From Oscillospiraceae bacterium (GTDB lineage Bacteria > Bacillota > Clostridia > Oscillospirales > Acutalibacteraceae): a stretch of 64,000 nucleotides of DNA. The stretch spans positions 62,001 to 126,000 of the forward strand of contig JAFLUM010000004.1 of assembly GCA_022508805.1 (NCBI GenBank). The letters are read 5' to 3'. Position numbers and translations under genes: made by a program. Below are positions 33,933 through 42,299 of the stretch, in pieces; within the stretch, counting starts at the first letter, position 1, and every line of letters starts with the position of its first letter. The notes beneath the pieces were generated by a model. That model was not told the origin of the DNA, did not search any database, and worked only from the letters and a program-made list of their open reading frames with translations.

Positions 33933-35300
33933 ATGACGGTCAACTTAACAAATCCCGCTGAGATGCAAATATTAAAGGGTTGGGGCACATCTGCCTGTTG
34001 GTGGAGCCAATACTGCCGTGACCCAAAAACCGCCGAGGAGATAGCCGAGCTTTTATACGGCAAAACGGGGCTCGGGCTTAGTATTTACCGTTACAATGTA
34101 GGCGGCGGCACGGACAAAGACAACTGCCGTGTCACAAACCCGTGGAGAAATACCGAAAGTCTTTATGTCTTTGACAGGGAAAGTGAGAGCGGTGAATACG
34201 ATTTTTCACTTGATCAAAGTGCCCGGAATATGATGAAGCTCTGCCTTAGTAAAGGAAACATAGACACGCTGATTTTATTTGCAAATTCTCCCCATTTTTC
34301 CCAAACCTCAACGGGTCAGGCATCGGGCAGTCTGCTTTACCACACCTGCAACCTGCCGAAGGCAAATTACAGAAAATTTGCACAGTATTTTCTCGATGTA
34401 ACACAGCATTTTATTGACGAGGGATTGCCCGTAAAATATATAAGTCCCATAAACGAGCCTCAATGGAAATGGGGCGGCTCATACGTTTGGCAGGAGGGCT
34501 GCCACTATGAGATAGACGAGTTTATGGAGGTTTATCACATATTCGCCGAGGAAATTATTAAAAGGAATATGGATGTGAAGCTCTACGGTCCCGAAAGCGG
34601 AGAAATGGGCGGACTGACCGCCGATTACCTTGATGCTCTTACAAAAGATGAAACAGTTATGAGCGTTATGCCCGTATTCGCTTATCATTCATATCACGTT
34701 GACGATGATCCGACGGCAAGGGTAAGCTTTAAGAACGGGATAGTCAAAAAACACCCTGAGCTGCGGTTCGATATGAGCGAATGGTGCGAGCTACCCAATA
34801 AAAGCCACACGAAGAATTTCAAGGGAGCACTTATCACCGCAAGGATTATCGGTCAGGACCTTATCTACGGCGGCGCAGAGAGCTGGACGTCGTGGGTAGC
34901 AGTAAATCAGATCTCAGTTAAAGAGGACGGCAACGATTATTCCGACGGGCTTCTTTCCGCAAACAACGATTTCAGCGAATGGTATATTGCCAAACGGTTT
35001 TACGGCTTTGCTCATTTCACAAAATATATTCCCGTAGGCTCCGTGTGCCTTGACAACGGATTTTTCCCCGATGAGAGTAATAAACTAAATATATTTTCAT
35101 TTAAAACTCCTGAAAACCGTACTGTGACGGTGATTGTAAACGAAGGTGAAAAAACAGAGGTTACTTTTGACGGAAATTTTGCCAAAATGACCGTAATAGA
35201 GTCCTGCGATGAATATCAGCTGAAAACGGTTTATGACGGGGAATTTAAAAATAAAATTAAGGCTAATGCAAACAGTATTTTAACGGTAATTTGCAAATAA
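33933..35300 (+). CDS. Cytosolic GH30-family glycoside hydrolase
   Basis: This is a retaining glycoside hydrolase of family 30, with a TIM barrel (residues 1-360) and a short beta-rich C-terminal domain. GWGTSACWW at the N terminus is characteristic of the endo-beta-1,6-galactanase-like subgroup. The acid/base glutamate is in ISPINEPQWKW (about Glu175) and the nucleophile in DMSEWCE (about Glu283). No signal peptide or anchor is present, so it should act on imported oligosaccharides in the cytoplasm. It is only nine bases downstream of pyrG, an unusual operon partner. The exact substrate is open; beta-1,6-galactan or beta-xylosidic glycans are possible. Confidence 0.85.
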   Translation: MTVNLTNPAEMQILKGWGTSACWWSQYCRDPKTAEEIAELLYGKTGLGLSIYRYNVGGGTDKDNCRVTNPWRNTESLYVFDRESESGEYDFSLDQSARNMMKLCLSKGNIDTLILFANSPHFSQTSTGQASGSLLYHTCNLPKANYRKFAQYFLDVTQHFIDEGLPVKYISPINEPQWKWGGSYVWQEGCHYEIDEFMEVYHIFAEEIIKRNMDVKLYGPESGEMGGLTADYLDALTKDETVMSVMPVFAYHSYHVDDDPTARVSFKNGIVKKHPELRFDMSEWCELPNKSHTKNFKGALITARIIGQDLIYGGAESWTSWVAVNQISVKEDGNDYSDGLLSANNDFSEWYIAKRFYGFAHFTKYIPVGSVCLDNGFFPDESNKLNIFSFKTPENRTVTVIVNEGEKTEVTFDGNFAKMTVIESCDEYQLKTVYDGEFKNKIKANANSILTVICK

Positions 35301-35333
35301 AAAATAAGAGCCTGATGCTGTTTGTTATTCTAT

Positions 35334-35364
35334 AAAAAAAGGGGCTTTTAAAGTCCCTTTTTTT
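35334..35364 (+). terminator. Terminator of the DUF1846-pyrG-GH30 operon
   Basis: AAAAAAAGGGGCTT pairs with AAGTCCCTTTTTTT, one G-U pair, giving a stem ending in seven T, 33 bases after the GH30 stop. Confidence 0.88.
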
Positions 35365-35430
35365 ATGTATTTTATAACTGGTATCCGCAAAACATTGTAT
35401 TATATTTATCGGAACAAGATGAGCCTTAAA

Positions 35431-35506
35431 CGGTAGGCGGTTAGCCCTTTGATTATCAGATGGCATTAGCCCTCTTTAATTAGGGGGTGATGCTATGAAG
35501 CAACTA
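35431..35506 (+). promoter_or_regulatory. Structured leader hiding a strong ribosome-binding site
   Basis: GGCATTAGCCCTC can pair with GGGGGTGATGCT across an eight-base loop, with one bulged A. The right arm contains the ribosome-binding site AGGGGGTGAT and reaches the ATG at 35495. A related left-arm copy (GGCGGTTAGCCCTTT) lies just upstream. The site would be closed in the full-length RNA. Confidence 0.5.
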
Positions 35507-35659
35507 ACTTTTATAGTTGTTATTCTTATTGTAGCCACGGGTTACATTAGGTATTTCTCAGACTCACTTTGGTGGGTCTTTTTTAATTTGAATAGTCATT
35601 CCGTCATATGCGACTATAAATCTCTTTGGTGTTGCCAATGCTTCAAGCTCTTCGTGTAA
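35495..35659 (+). CDS. Toxin-like small hydrophobic ORF
   Basis: An ATG with the strong site TAGGGGGTGAT six bases upstream opens a frame of 54 codons, too short for the ORF track. The first 16 residues (MKQLTFIVVILIVATG) form a membrane helix, followed by YIRYFSDSLWW. This shape, the buried ribosome-binding site and the isolated transcript unit recall type I toxins of Firmicutes. A terminator hairpin lies inside the frame around codon 23-29, so terminated RNAs would lack a stop codon. The 3' part overlaps the convergent hydrolase gene. I see no clear antisense promoter. The call is tentative. Confidence 0.4.
   Translation: MKQLTFIVVILIVATGYIRYFSDSLWWVFFNLNSHSVICDYKSLWCCQCFKLFV
35560..35585 (+). 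terminator. Terminator inside the toxin-like frame
   Basis: AGACTCAC-TTTG-GTGGGTCT forms an eight-base-pair stem followed by six T on the plus strand. It overlaps the last codons of the convergent hydrolase gene. Confidence 0.7.
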
Positions 35660-36430
35660 AAATTCGCCGTTGTGAGAAAAGTGATTCATTACGCGGACGG
35701 TTTTTTCATCGATAAGTCCGATTTCACGCATCTCGTCTGCGACCTCCAACACCTCATGCGCACCTAAATGTCCCCAATACTTATTAGTAGGAACGCCGCC
35801 TGTAGTTGTGTCAAAGCTGATGAGATCAGCATGTTTTTGGCATTTAAAATATTCCCATACTTCCCCGGAGTAATATCCGCTGTCGTGCAGGTAATAGACT
35901 GAAACGCCTTCGCTGTCCACTATATGATAGACAAACGGCTCGTGCGTGCCGTCCTGCGTCATATGATTGGCGGGCAGCGGTGTCACGGTATAGGGTCCGA
36001 CCTGCACCGTCTCAAACGCCTTTAAAATATGCCAATGGAGTGCATTTTGGCTTTCTTCGTCAATTTCATCACGCGTGCAGCGGTCAAACAGCTCTTTTGT
36101 CTCCGCCGCACAATAAATGTGTAGCTCGGGGCTCTCCATAACAGGACTGTAGCACGATCCGCGGACGGAAAGCTCCTGCGGATAAAAATGATCCATATGA
36201 CAGTGCGTGACGAGCAGATATTTGACCGCGCTCAGGTCAAGTCCGTATTGCAGCTTATGCATATATGTGTCGGGCGGAAGATCAATGAGCAGTTCATCGT
36301 TGATAAGAGCCTGTGAGCGTGTTCGGATATTCTTCCCGCCCGCTCTTGCGGCACGGAGACAGTGCTCACATTTGCAAAATACCGCAGGCCAACCCTCTGC
36401 CGCCGCCGTACCCAAAAACTGAAATTTCAT
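35564..36430 (-). CDS. PhnP-like MBL-fold phosphodiesterase
   Basis: This is a metallo-beta-lactamase-fold hydrolase of 288 residues. The zinc site is in VTHCHMDHFYP. An N-terminal cysteine pair (FCKCEHC) matches the extra structural zinc site of PhnP-type cyclic phosphodiesterases. Later ligands appear in PANHMTQDG, LHDSGYYSG and GHLGAHE. It probably hydrolyses a small cyclic nucleotide or phosphodiester; no phosphonate genes are nearby. The start ATG has TAGGAGAAT upstream. It is transcribed toward the convergent GH30 operon. Confidence 0.85.
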   Translation of the reverse strand: MKFQFLGTAAAEGWPAVFCKCEHCLRAARAGGKNIRTRSQALINDELLIDLPPDTYMHKLQYGLDLSAVKYLLVTHCHMDHFYPQELSVRGSCYSPVMESPELHIYCAAETKELFDRCTRDEIDEESQNALHWHILKAFETVQVGPYTVTPLPANHMTQDGTHEPFVYHIVDSEGVSVYYLHDSGYYSGEVWEYFKCQKHADLISFDTTTGGVPTNKYWGHLGAHEVLEVADEMREIGLIDEKTVRVMNHFSHNGEFLHEELEALATPKRFIVAYDGMTIQIKKDPPK

Positions 36431-36524
36431 AAGATATTCTCCTATACAAATTCCGACTTACCGTTCTTTTGACAATTGCATCATTAGGCGAAGCCGTCAT
36501 CATTTGCCGAAGGCAAACATTATT

Positions 36525-36557
36525 CGAAAAAAGACACCCAAAGGGTGTCTTTTTTCG
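36525..36557 (-). terminator. Terminator of the tRNA-Arg gene
   Basis: CGAAAAAAGACACCC-AAA-GGGTGTCTTTTTTCG is a 15-base-pair symmetrical hairpin directly after the tRNA CCA end. Read on the minus strand it ends in a run of T. Confidence 0.88.
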
Positions 36558-36634
36558 TGGCGCGCCCGACTGGAGTCGAACCAGCGGCCTTCAGAGTCGG
36601 AGTCTGACGCTCTATCCAACTGAGCTACGAGCGC
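36558..36634 (-). tRNA. tRNA-Arg (anticodon CCG)
   Basis: The 77-base minus-strand sequence folds as a cloverleaf. The acceptor stem is GCGCTCG/CGGGCGC. The D arm contains AGCTCAGTTGGATAGAGC. The anticodon arm is TCAGA-CTCCGAC-TCTGA with anticodon CCG, and the T arm is GCTGG-TTCGACT-CCAGT. CCA is encoded in the gene. It reads CGG arginine codons. It lies 39 bases downstream of ychF and is followed at once by a terminator. Confidence 0.97.
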
Positions 36635-36673
36635 TTATTAGATTAAAGACGCTGATTTTATAAACGCCTGAAA

Positions 36674-37768
36674 TCACACGTTAAATCTGAACAGGACGAT
36701 ATCGCCGTCGTTCATAACGTATTCCTTGCCCTCGCTGCGGACAAGTCCTTTTTCTTTGGCTGTCTGCATTGAACCGCAAGCCATCAAATCGTCATAGGCT
36801 ATGACCTCGGCACGGATAAATCCACGCTCAAAATCGGAATGTATCTTACCCGCCGCCTGAGGGGCTTTCGTACCGTTTTTAATAGTCCACGCTCTGACCT
36901 CGGGCTGACCTGCGGTGAGATATGAAATAAGACCCAACAGGCTGTAGGAGCGCTGAATAAGCAGATCAAGTCCGCCCTGCTCAATGCCGAGATCGCTTAA
37001 AAACATCTCTTTTTCCTCTTTGGAGAGGGATGATATCTCCGCCTCAAGCTCGGCGCATATCGGGAGAACCTGTGAGCCCTCTGCCTCGGCGAGCTTACAC
37101 ACGGCGTTGTATCTTTCGTTATTTTTTATATCGTTGGCAAAATCCTCTTCGCTCATATTGCAGGCGTAAATAACGGGTTTTGATGAGAGTAAAGCCACGG
37201 TTGAAAGTATCTCACGCTCGTCATCATCCATTTCTACCGCGCGGGCGTTTATTCCGTTTTCAAGCTCTGCGCGAAGTCTTTTAAGAAAATCGACCTCTTT
37301 TGCAAGGGATTTATCGCCCTTCATCGCCTTTGAGCTGCGGTCGATACGTCTGTCAAGCAACTCAATATCGGATAAGATAAGTTCAAGATTTATCGTTTCA
37401 ATATCCCTTTGAGGGTCGATGCTGCCCTCAACGTGGATAATATCGTCATTTTCAAAGCAGCGCACCACGTGGATTATGGCATCCACCTCACGGATATGAG
37501 AAAGGAATTTGTTGCCTAAGCCCTCGCCCTTTGACGCACCCTTTACGAGCCCCGCAATATCAACGAATTCGATGGTAGCAGGAGTAGTCTTGACGGGGTT
37601 GTACATCTCGGTCAGTTTATCAAGACGGTAATCGGGAACGGCGACCACGCCCACATTAGGCTCGATGGTACAAAAAGCGTAATTAGCCGACTGGGCGCCG
37701 GCGTTGGTTATGGCATTGAAAAGCGTACTTTTACCCACGTTGGGAAGTCCGACTATTCCTAATTTCAT
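36674..37768 (-). CDS. ychF: Redox-regulated ATPase / GTP-binding protein YchF
   Basis: This is an Obg-family P-loop protein of 364 residues. G1 reads GLPNVGKSTLFN, G3 is DIAGLVKGASKGEGLGNKF, and the G4 position reads ACNMSEED, which fits the ATP preference of YchF (NxxE in place of NKxD). The coiled-coil insert spans about residues 130-200, and the C-terminal TGS domain ends MNDGDIVLFRFNV. Members bind ribosomes and affect stress resistance. It has its own promoter at 37804-37832, and the tRNA-Arg gene follows. Confidence 0.96.
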   Translation of the reverse strand: MKLGIVGLPNVGKSTLFNAITNAGAQSANYAFCTIEPNVGVVAVPDYRLDKLTEMYNPVKTTPATIEFVDIAGLVKGASKGEGLGNKFLSHIREVDAIIHVVRCFENDDIIHVEGSIDPQRDIETINLELILSDIELLDRRIDRSSKAMKGDKSLAKEVDFLKRLRAELENGINARAVEMDDDEREILSTVALLSSKPVIYACNMSEEDFANDIKNNERYNAVCKLAEAEGSQVLPICAELEAEISSLSKEEKEMFLSDLGIEQGGLDLLIQRSYSLLGLISYLTAGQPEVRAWTIKNGTKAPQAAGKIHSDFERGFIRAEVIAYDDLMACGSMQTAKEKGLVRSEGKEYVMNDGDIVLFRFNV

Positions 37769-37803
37769 CTATATCATCCTTAATAATTCGTTCAATGGAA
37801 AAT

Positions 37804-37832
37804 ATTATACACTATCGAGGAAAAATTTTCAA
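37804..37832 (-). promoter_or_regulatory. Promoter of ychF
   Basis: On the minus strand this reads TTGAAA, 17 bases, TATAAT. The start point falls near 37797, about 29 bases before the ATG. Confidence 0.75.
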
Positions 37833-37869
37833 TAATTATATAATAAAAAGGTTAGCTCCCTTACAAAAC

Positions 37870-37895
37870 AAAGAATCCCCCTCGGGGGATTCTTT
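37870..37895 (-). terminator. Terminator of the acyl-CoA ligase-thioredoxin operon
   Basis: AAAGAATCCCCC and GGGGGATTCTTT form a strong stem 25 bases past the thioredoxin stop. The minus-strand tract after it is TTTGTTTTG. Confidence 0.85.
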
Positions 37896-37919
37896 ATAAA
37901 ATTATTTTGTTTTTGCTGA

Positions 37920-38231
37920 TCATTCTCCGCAGAAGAGGGCGATGTCGTCCTTTTCTCTGCCGCCGACAAAGCGTTTGACCTCCTGACCCTTTTCAAAAAG
38001 GATAACGGTAGGTATGCTCATTACGCCGAAGGTCATTGCCAAGTCCGCAGACTCGTCGACGTTGAGCTTGCAGACCTTTATCTTATCGGTCTCTTCGGAA
38101 AATTCCTCTATCTCCCCTGCCATAACGTTGCACGGTCCGCACCAGTCGGCATAAAAATCCACCAATACGGGTTTTTGCGACTGCAAGACCTCTGTCGCAA
38201 AATTCATAAGATCAACTTTAGTAACTGCCAT
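37920..38231 (-). CDS. trxA: Thioredoxin
   Basis: This single-domain thioredoxin of 103 residues has the active site DFYADWCGPCNVM and the cis-proline SIPTVILF. It is a cytoplasmic disulfide reductase. Its ATG overlaps the last base of the flavoprotein gene. Together with that FMN reductase-like gene and the acyl-CoA ligase it forms a three-gene operon ending at a strong terminator. Several thioredoxins may exist in the genome, so the symbol is by family only. Confidence 0.93.
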   Translation of the reverse strand: MAVTKVDLMNFATEVLQSQKPVLVDFYADWCGPCNVMAGEIEEFSEETDKIKVCKLNVDESADLAMTFGVMSIPTVILFEKGQEVKRFVGGREKDDIALFCGE

Positions 38232-38824
38232 TATTTTCTCACGCTCCTGTAAAGTGCTTGTGCTCTTTCAATGTCCGTTTTGTCCACTCCGCATTTATCG
38301 GTATTGCGTGCCAACATAGAGCCGCACAGCTCGATATTGAGCACGGTGAACGCCTGCAAAAGCTGATGCTTGATGACCTCAAAGCCGATTTCGCCGTCAC
38401 TGCCCGATGTCACAATAAGCGCCGCCTTGCGGTGTTTTTCTATGGGGTGTTTTACACCGCGGCGAAAACGTGCTTCATAGTACCGCTGAAAACGGTCGAT
38501 AAGCGCTTTCATAGGCGCTGGAACGCCCATAAAATAAATAGGAGTGGCAAATATTATTATGTCCGCATTTTCGAACTTTTTAAAAAAGTCCTCTAAATCT
38601 TTTTTTGTGCAGCCGTTTACCGCTCGGCAGTATCCGCAGGCATTGCACGGTGTGGGGTCAAGCTCATAGAGATTGACTATCTCAATAGCCGTTCCCTTTG
38701 GAAATTCACGAAGCAGTGATCCCAAAAGCTTTGCCGTATACCCCGTTTTGCGCGGAGAAGCAGTCAGGGCAAGCACCGATATTCCGTTTGAAAAATTTTC
38801 GTTTTCATTGTAACCTAAAAGCAT
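38231..38824 (-). CDS. Flavodoxin-fold NAD(P)H-dependent oxidoreductase
   Basis: This flavoprotein of 197 residues belongs to the NADPH-dependent FMN reductase / iron-sulfur flavoprotein group. It has LALTASPRKTGYTAKLLGSL, the FMN phosphate loop. CNACGYCRAVNGCTKKD follows, a cysteine cluster seen in Fe-S flavoproteins, and then FATPIYFMGVPAPMKALIDR. The cluster spacing may hold an iron-sulfur centre for electron transfer. It starts directly after the acyl-CoA ligase stop and overlaps the thioredoxin gene, so the three are co-translated. The donor and acceptor are unknown. Confidence 0.9.
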   Translation of the reverse strand: MLLGYNENENFSNGISVLALTASPRKTGYTAKLLGSLLREFPKGTAIEIVNLYELDPTPCNACGYCRAVNGCTKKDLEDFFKKFENADIIIFATPIYFMGVPAPMKALIDRFQRYYEARFRRGVKHPIEKHRKAALIVTSGSDGEIGFEVIKHQLLQAFTVLNIELCGSMLARNTDKCGVDKTDIERAQALYRSVRK

Positions 38825-40621
38825 TTACTGTTCCTCTGCACTGTTTTCTTCGTCTGTTTTGTCTGTTTCTTCGCTCTTTGTGCCTTTTCTGTTTTCAAGA
38901 TTGGCATAGCGCTTGATCTTTTGCGTTGTCGTCTTTATAAACTCGTTTTCGCGGATATCAAAATTCATTATCTTTTTATACCGCGGAAGCTTTTTGTTTA
39001 CCTCTTTTATCGCCTCGGCAATTGATTCGCGTATTTCCTCTTTAGTCAACTCCTGACGTTTAAGGTTTTTCTTTATCTGCTCGTAATTGGGATAAATTTT
39101 TGCGCTGACAAGGGTTTCGTCATCCACATCGTCGCCGAAAACAAGACTTTCTTCAATAACGGGAGAGTTATTGAGATACTGCTCCACCTCTTCGGGGAAA
39201 ATATTCTTACCGTTTTTGGTAACGATAACGTTTTTGCAGCGACCTGTGATTTTATAGCAGTTGTTGCGGTCGACAGTGCCCAAATCGCCCGTTCTGAACC
39301 AGCCGTCCTCGGTCATTACCTCGTCGGTAGCCTTTTGATTATTGTAATATCCCAACATGACCATGGGACCTTTTACCCATATCTCGCCCACGCCCAGGTC
39401 GTCAGGGTTATGGATTTTCGCTTCAACTCCCGGCAGCGGAGTTCCCACAGAGTCGGGCAGCATAAGCTTGTCGTGATTGCCGATGACCAGCGGCGAGCAC
39501 TCGGTAAGTCCGTAACCGATATAAATATCAATACCGATTTTTATAAAATCCTCGGCAACTCGCGGATCGAGTGCAGCGGCGCCTGTTATGAGCAGTCGGA
39601 GTCTGCCGCCGAAATTTTCTAAAATTTCTGAGAATATCTTTTTGTCGATATCCTTCATACCGATAGCCTTGCCGAGCGCGGCAGCGGTTTTTCCAACACC
39701 GAAAATCAGCTTTCCGCCCTTGCGTTCATCAAGCTTTTTCATAATTCTGCCGTGGATTTTTTCAATCATCAGCGGAACGGTTATGAATACGGTAGGTCTT
39801 ACCTCCTGCATATTTTTTGTAATATACCTAAGTCCCTGACAGAAGGCTATGCACGCACCTGAATAAATGACAAGCAAAAATCCGAGAGTACATTCATAGG
39901 TATGATGCAGTGGCAGCACCGAGAGAAGCTGATCCTCGGGATACACCTTTACGACTCCGCTTACACCCACTAAATCGGAACAAATATTATATTGGCTCAG
40001 ACAAACGCCCTTTGACATTCCCGTTGTACCCGACGTGAAAATAAGGCTTGCCAATGCATTTTTATCTAAGGTCACATCATTAAGGCTTTTAACGCCTTTT
40101 TTATAAAGACTTCTGCCCTTTTCAAGATAATCAGAGAAGGTGCACGCGCCGTCAACGGGAGCATTATCAAGGCAAAAGAAACGGAACTCCTCAGGGAACT
40201 CGTCCTTTCGTTCATAAACTGCCTTTATATATTTGGAGTCACCGAACAGCATCACCGAATCGGAATCCTTTAAAATATTGACGATATCGTCGGTCATAAG
40301 CTCCTTGTCGATGGGGACGATTATATTGTTGCTGCACGTTACGGCAAGGTACGTTACACACCAATTATAAGAATTCTGTCCGATAACGGCAATTTTTTCG
40401 CGTGACAAGCCGTCGGCAATAATGCTGTTGCCGATGTAATAAATATCGTGTCGGAACTTTTTGTAGGTAACGTCGTAATAAATACCGTCGCTGTTTTTCA
40501 GCTTATATGCAGGACGGTCAGAGAAGAGCCTCTCACTTTCGTCAATAAGCTGTTTAAAGGTTTCAATTTTACGCGTCTCGTAAAAGGGTTCGTTTATCGG
40601 GAAAATGCTTTCAGTGCTCAT
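38825..40621 (-). CDS. Long-chain acyl-CoA ligase / AMP-dependent synthetase
   Basis: This adenylate-forming enzyme of 598 residues activates fatty acids to acyl-CoA or acyl-AMP. The ATP loop is ASLIFTSGTTGMSKGVCLSQ, the second motif IGYGLTECSPLV, and the hinge GWFRTGDLG with TGRCKNVIVTKNGKNIFPEE. The C-terminal lysine region is KTTTQKIKRY. An acidic tail (SEETDKTDEENSAEEQ) follows the domain. The ATG has GGAGGTAAAAT upstream and a promoter at 40674-40703. It leads the operon with the flavoprotein and thioredoxin genes. Chain-length preference cannot be inferred. Confidence 0.93.
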   Translation of the reverse strand: MSTESIFPINEPFYETRKIETFKQLIDESERLFSDRPAYKLKNSDGIYYDVTYKKFRHDIYYIGNSIIADGLSREKIAVIGQNSYNWCVTYLAVTCSNNIIVPIDKELMTDDIVNILKDSDSVMLFGDSKYIKAVYERKDEFPEEFRFFCLDNAPVDGACTFSDYLEKGRSLYKKGVKSLNDVTLDKNALASLIFTSGTTGMSKGVCLSQYNICSDLVGVSGVVKVYPEDQLLSVLPLHHTYECTLGFLLVIYSGACIAFCQGLRYITKNMQEVRPTVFITVPLMIEKIHGRIMKKLDERKGGKLIFGVGKTAAALGKAIGMKDIDKKIFSEILENFGGRLRLLITGAAALDPRVAEDFIKIGIDIYIGYGLTECSPLVIGNHDKLMLPDSVGTPLPGVEAKIHNPDDLGVGEIWVKGPMVMLGYYNNQKATDEVMTEDGWFRTGDLGTVDRNNCYKITGRCKNVIVTKNGKNIFPEEVEQYLNNSPVIEESLVFGDDVDDETLVSAKIYPNYEQIKKNLKRQELTKEEIRESIAEAIKEVNKKLPRYKKIMNFDIRENEFIKTTTQKIKRYANLENRKGTKSEETDKTDEENSAEEQ

Positions 40622-40673
40622 ATTTTACCTCCGAAATGAGGAATGATATAGTAAATCATCATTCACCGCTTAA

Positions 40674-40703
40674 AGTATAACACATAAAAATACAAATTGC
40701 CAA
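40674..40703 (-). promoter_or_regulatory. Promoter of the acyl-CoA ligase operon
   Basis: On the minus strand it reads TTGGCA, 18 bases, TATACT, about 50 bases before the ATG. Confidence 0.6.
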
Positions 40704-40735
40704 TATTTTCGCAAAAATTTACAATTCATACACAT

Positions 40736-41704
40736 TCAGATATGCTCAAAATACAGATTTGAATTGAGTATTTCGCCGCGCTGTTCACCGTCACAGTTAT
40801 ATGCTATCTTCAACTTGGCGAGTGCTGCCTCGTGGGAGATCTTATACATCGGTATTGCGCCGTATTCAAGAATTTTAGCGGTGGAATCATACATATCCCC
40901 CGTTTTTATGGGAGCGATATAAAAATTCTTACCAAGACTGCGGCATTTTTCAATAAACAGCTTAAGTCCGTTTGACGATGCGGTTGCAGAATGATAAGTC
41001 ATATGAAGAACCGCCGAAACGGCGCTCAAATCAAAGCAGGAATAATCAATTCCCGGATATGGCGTTATAAGCAGGATTTTATTGTCAAGAGAATTTATGG
41101 GTATGCCCTTTGCCTGAAATTCATTTACAGCTTTTAAAAGTTCACGGTTATTTACTGTAATTTTATCATTTTCCACATTCAAAATCGGCGTACCGTCAAA
41201 TGAAGTAAAGCGGTTACTGAGCCAATCGGCCTCACAAAGTCTGGGTGCAAACACTGCTTCGCCGTCACTGACCGAAAATATGCCCTTTATCCCGTTCTTT
41301 ATTATGCTCACGGCGTCACCGAAATTGCGGTGAGCGTTGCTGCGAACATCGTCGGGCACATAGCTTGCAGAAACGAATATTACGGGTATACGCACATCTC
41401 GGCACGCAAAGGAAAACAGCGGTGCGGTAAATGACAGCGTATCGGTTCCGTGGGTGATAATCACGCCGTCAAAGCCCGATAAATCAAAGGATTTAAAGAA
41501 ATTTATCAGTAAAAGGTAAAATTTGTCGTCGATCTCCTCACTTGATATAGGAGAAGCATCCTTAACCGTGAAGCTGACACCGCTATGCGTTTTGTTATAA
41601 TTTTCAATTACACTCAGCGTTCCGCCCTCGGCGAGTGATATTTTTCCATGCTCTGAGCGGCTGCCTATGGTTCCGCCGCAAAGAAGTACAAGAATATTAA
41701 GCAT
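40736..41704 (-). CDS. L-asparaginase (type I-like)
   Basis: This amidohydrolase of 322 residues converts asparagine to aspartate and ammonia. The first catalytic threonine is in LLCGGTIGS, and the second motif is VIITHGTDTLSFTA. A later block, ASYVPDDVRSNAHRNF, fits the family. No signal peptide is present, so it is the cytoplasmic type. Its ATG overlaps the end of the TOPRIM gene by eight bases (ATGCTTAA). It is the last gene of the alaS-to-asparaginase run on the minus strand. Confidence 0.92.
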   Translation of the reverse strand: MLNILVLLCGGTIGSRSEHGKISLAEGGTLSVIENYNKTHSGVSFTVKDASPISSEEIDDKFYLLLINFFKSFDLSGFDGVIITHGTDTLSFTAPLFSFACRDVRIPVIFVSASYVPDDVRSNAHRNFGDAVSIIKNGIKGIFSVSDGEAVFAPRLCEADWLSNRFTSFDGTPILNVENDKITVNNRELLKAVNEFQAKGIPINSLDNKILLITPYPGIDYSCFDLSAVSAVLHMTYHSATASSNGLKLFIEKCRSLGKNFYIAPIKTGDMYDSTAKILEYGAIPMYKISHEAALAKLKIAYNCDGEQRGEILNSNLYFEHI

Positions 41705-42299
41705 TTTTCATTTTCCTTATCTTTTTTACCGCCGTTTTATACTCATCGTATGTCATACAGGTGTTGATGATTTTCAGAAGCGACGAGGCGGAAATTCTTG
41801 TGGGCAGTCCCAGCTCCCTCGCCAAAGCTGTTCTTATTTCGCTGCTGTTTTCTCCGCCGCTTACCCCGTCCTCAAAAAAGTCTGTTCTGGTGATCTCACG
41901 ACCTGAGGGTTTGTCGTTTTCAGAGCAGAAAACTCCCGCTTTTTGCAGAGCGGAAAGTATCAGCTCGGTTTCTATGCCCTCAACGCCGATTTTGCCTTCG
42001 CGGGACATTTCGGTCTTTCTTTTCTCCTTACCGTAAACGTCGGGAATAAACACGTTTTTTATGTTTTTAACGTCGGTTATACCGTTTAAAAACGAGCGTA
42101 TCTTAAATCCCGCCGAATCGCTGTCGGTCATAATAATTATTCCGCGTTTTTCAGCAAGAAAGCGAATAAGCCGCTGTTTTTCCTTATCCTTAAACACGCC
42201 AAAGCCGTCAGTTTCGATTATCACGGTATCAAGAATCCCTGACAGCTTTATTTTATCGTATTTTCCTTCAACTATTACCGCTTCGTTTATCTTTATCAT
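41697..42299 (-). CDS. TOPRIM / DUF4093 protein, RNase M5-like
   Basis: The N-terminal 100 residues form a TOPRIM domain (EAVIVEGKYDKIKL, then IIIMTDSDSAGFKI), the metal-binding fold of RNase M5 and primases. The C-terminal part matches DUF4093 (EITRTDFFEDGVSGGENSSE). Such proteins are annotated as RNase M5-like, which would mature 5S rRNA, but the activity of this subgroup is less certain. It is flanked by holA and the asparaginase gene with small overlaps, so it is part of a polycistron. Confidence 0.85.
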   Translation of the reverse strand: MIKINEAVIVEGKYDKIKLSGILDTVIIETDGFGVFKDKEKQRLIRFLAEKRGIIIMTDSDSAGFKIRSFLNGITDVKNIKNVFIPDVYGKEKRKTEMSREGKIGVEGIETELILSALQKAGVFCSENDKPSGREITRTDFFEDGVSGGENSSEIRTALARELGLPTRISASSLLKIINTCMTYDEYKTAVKKIRKMKNA

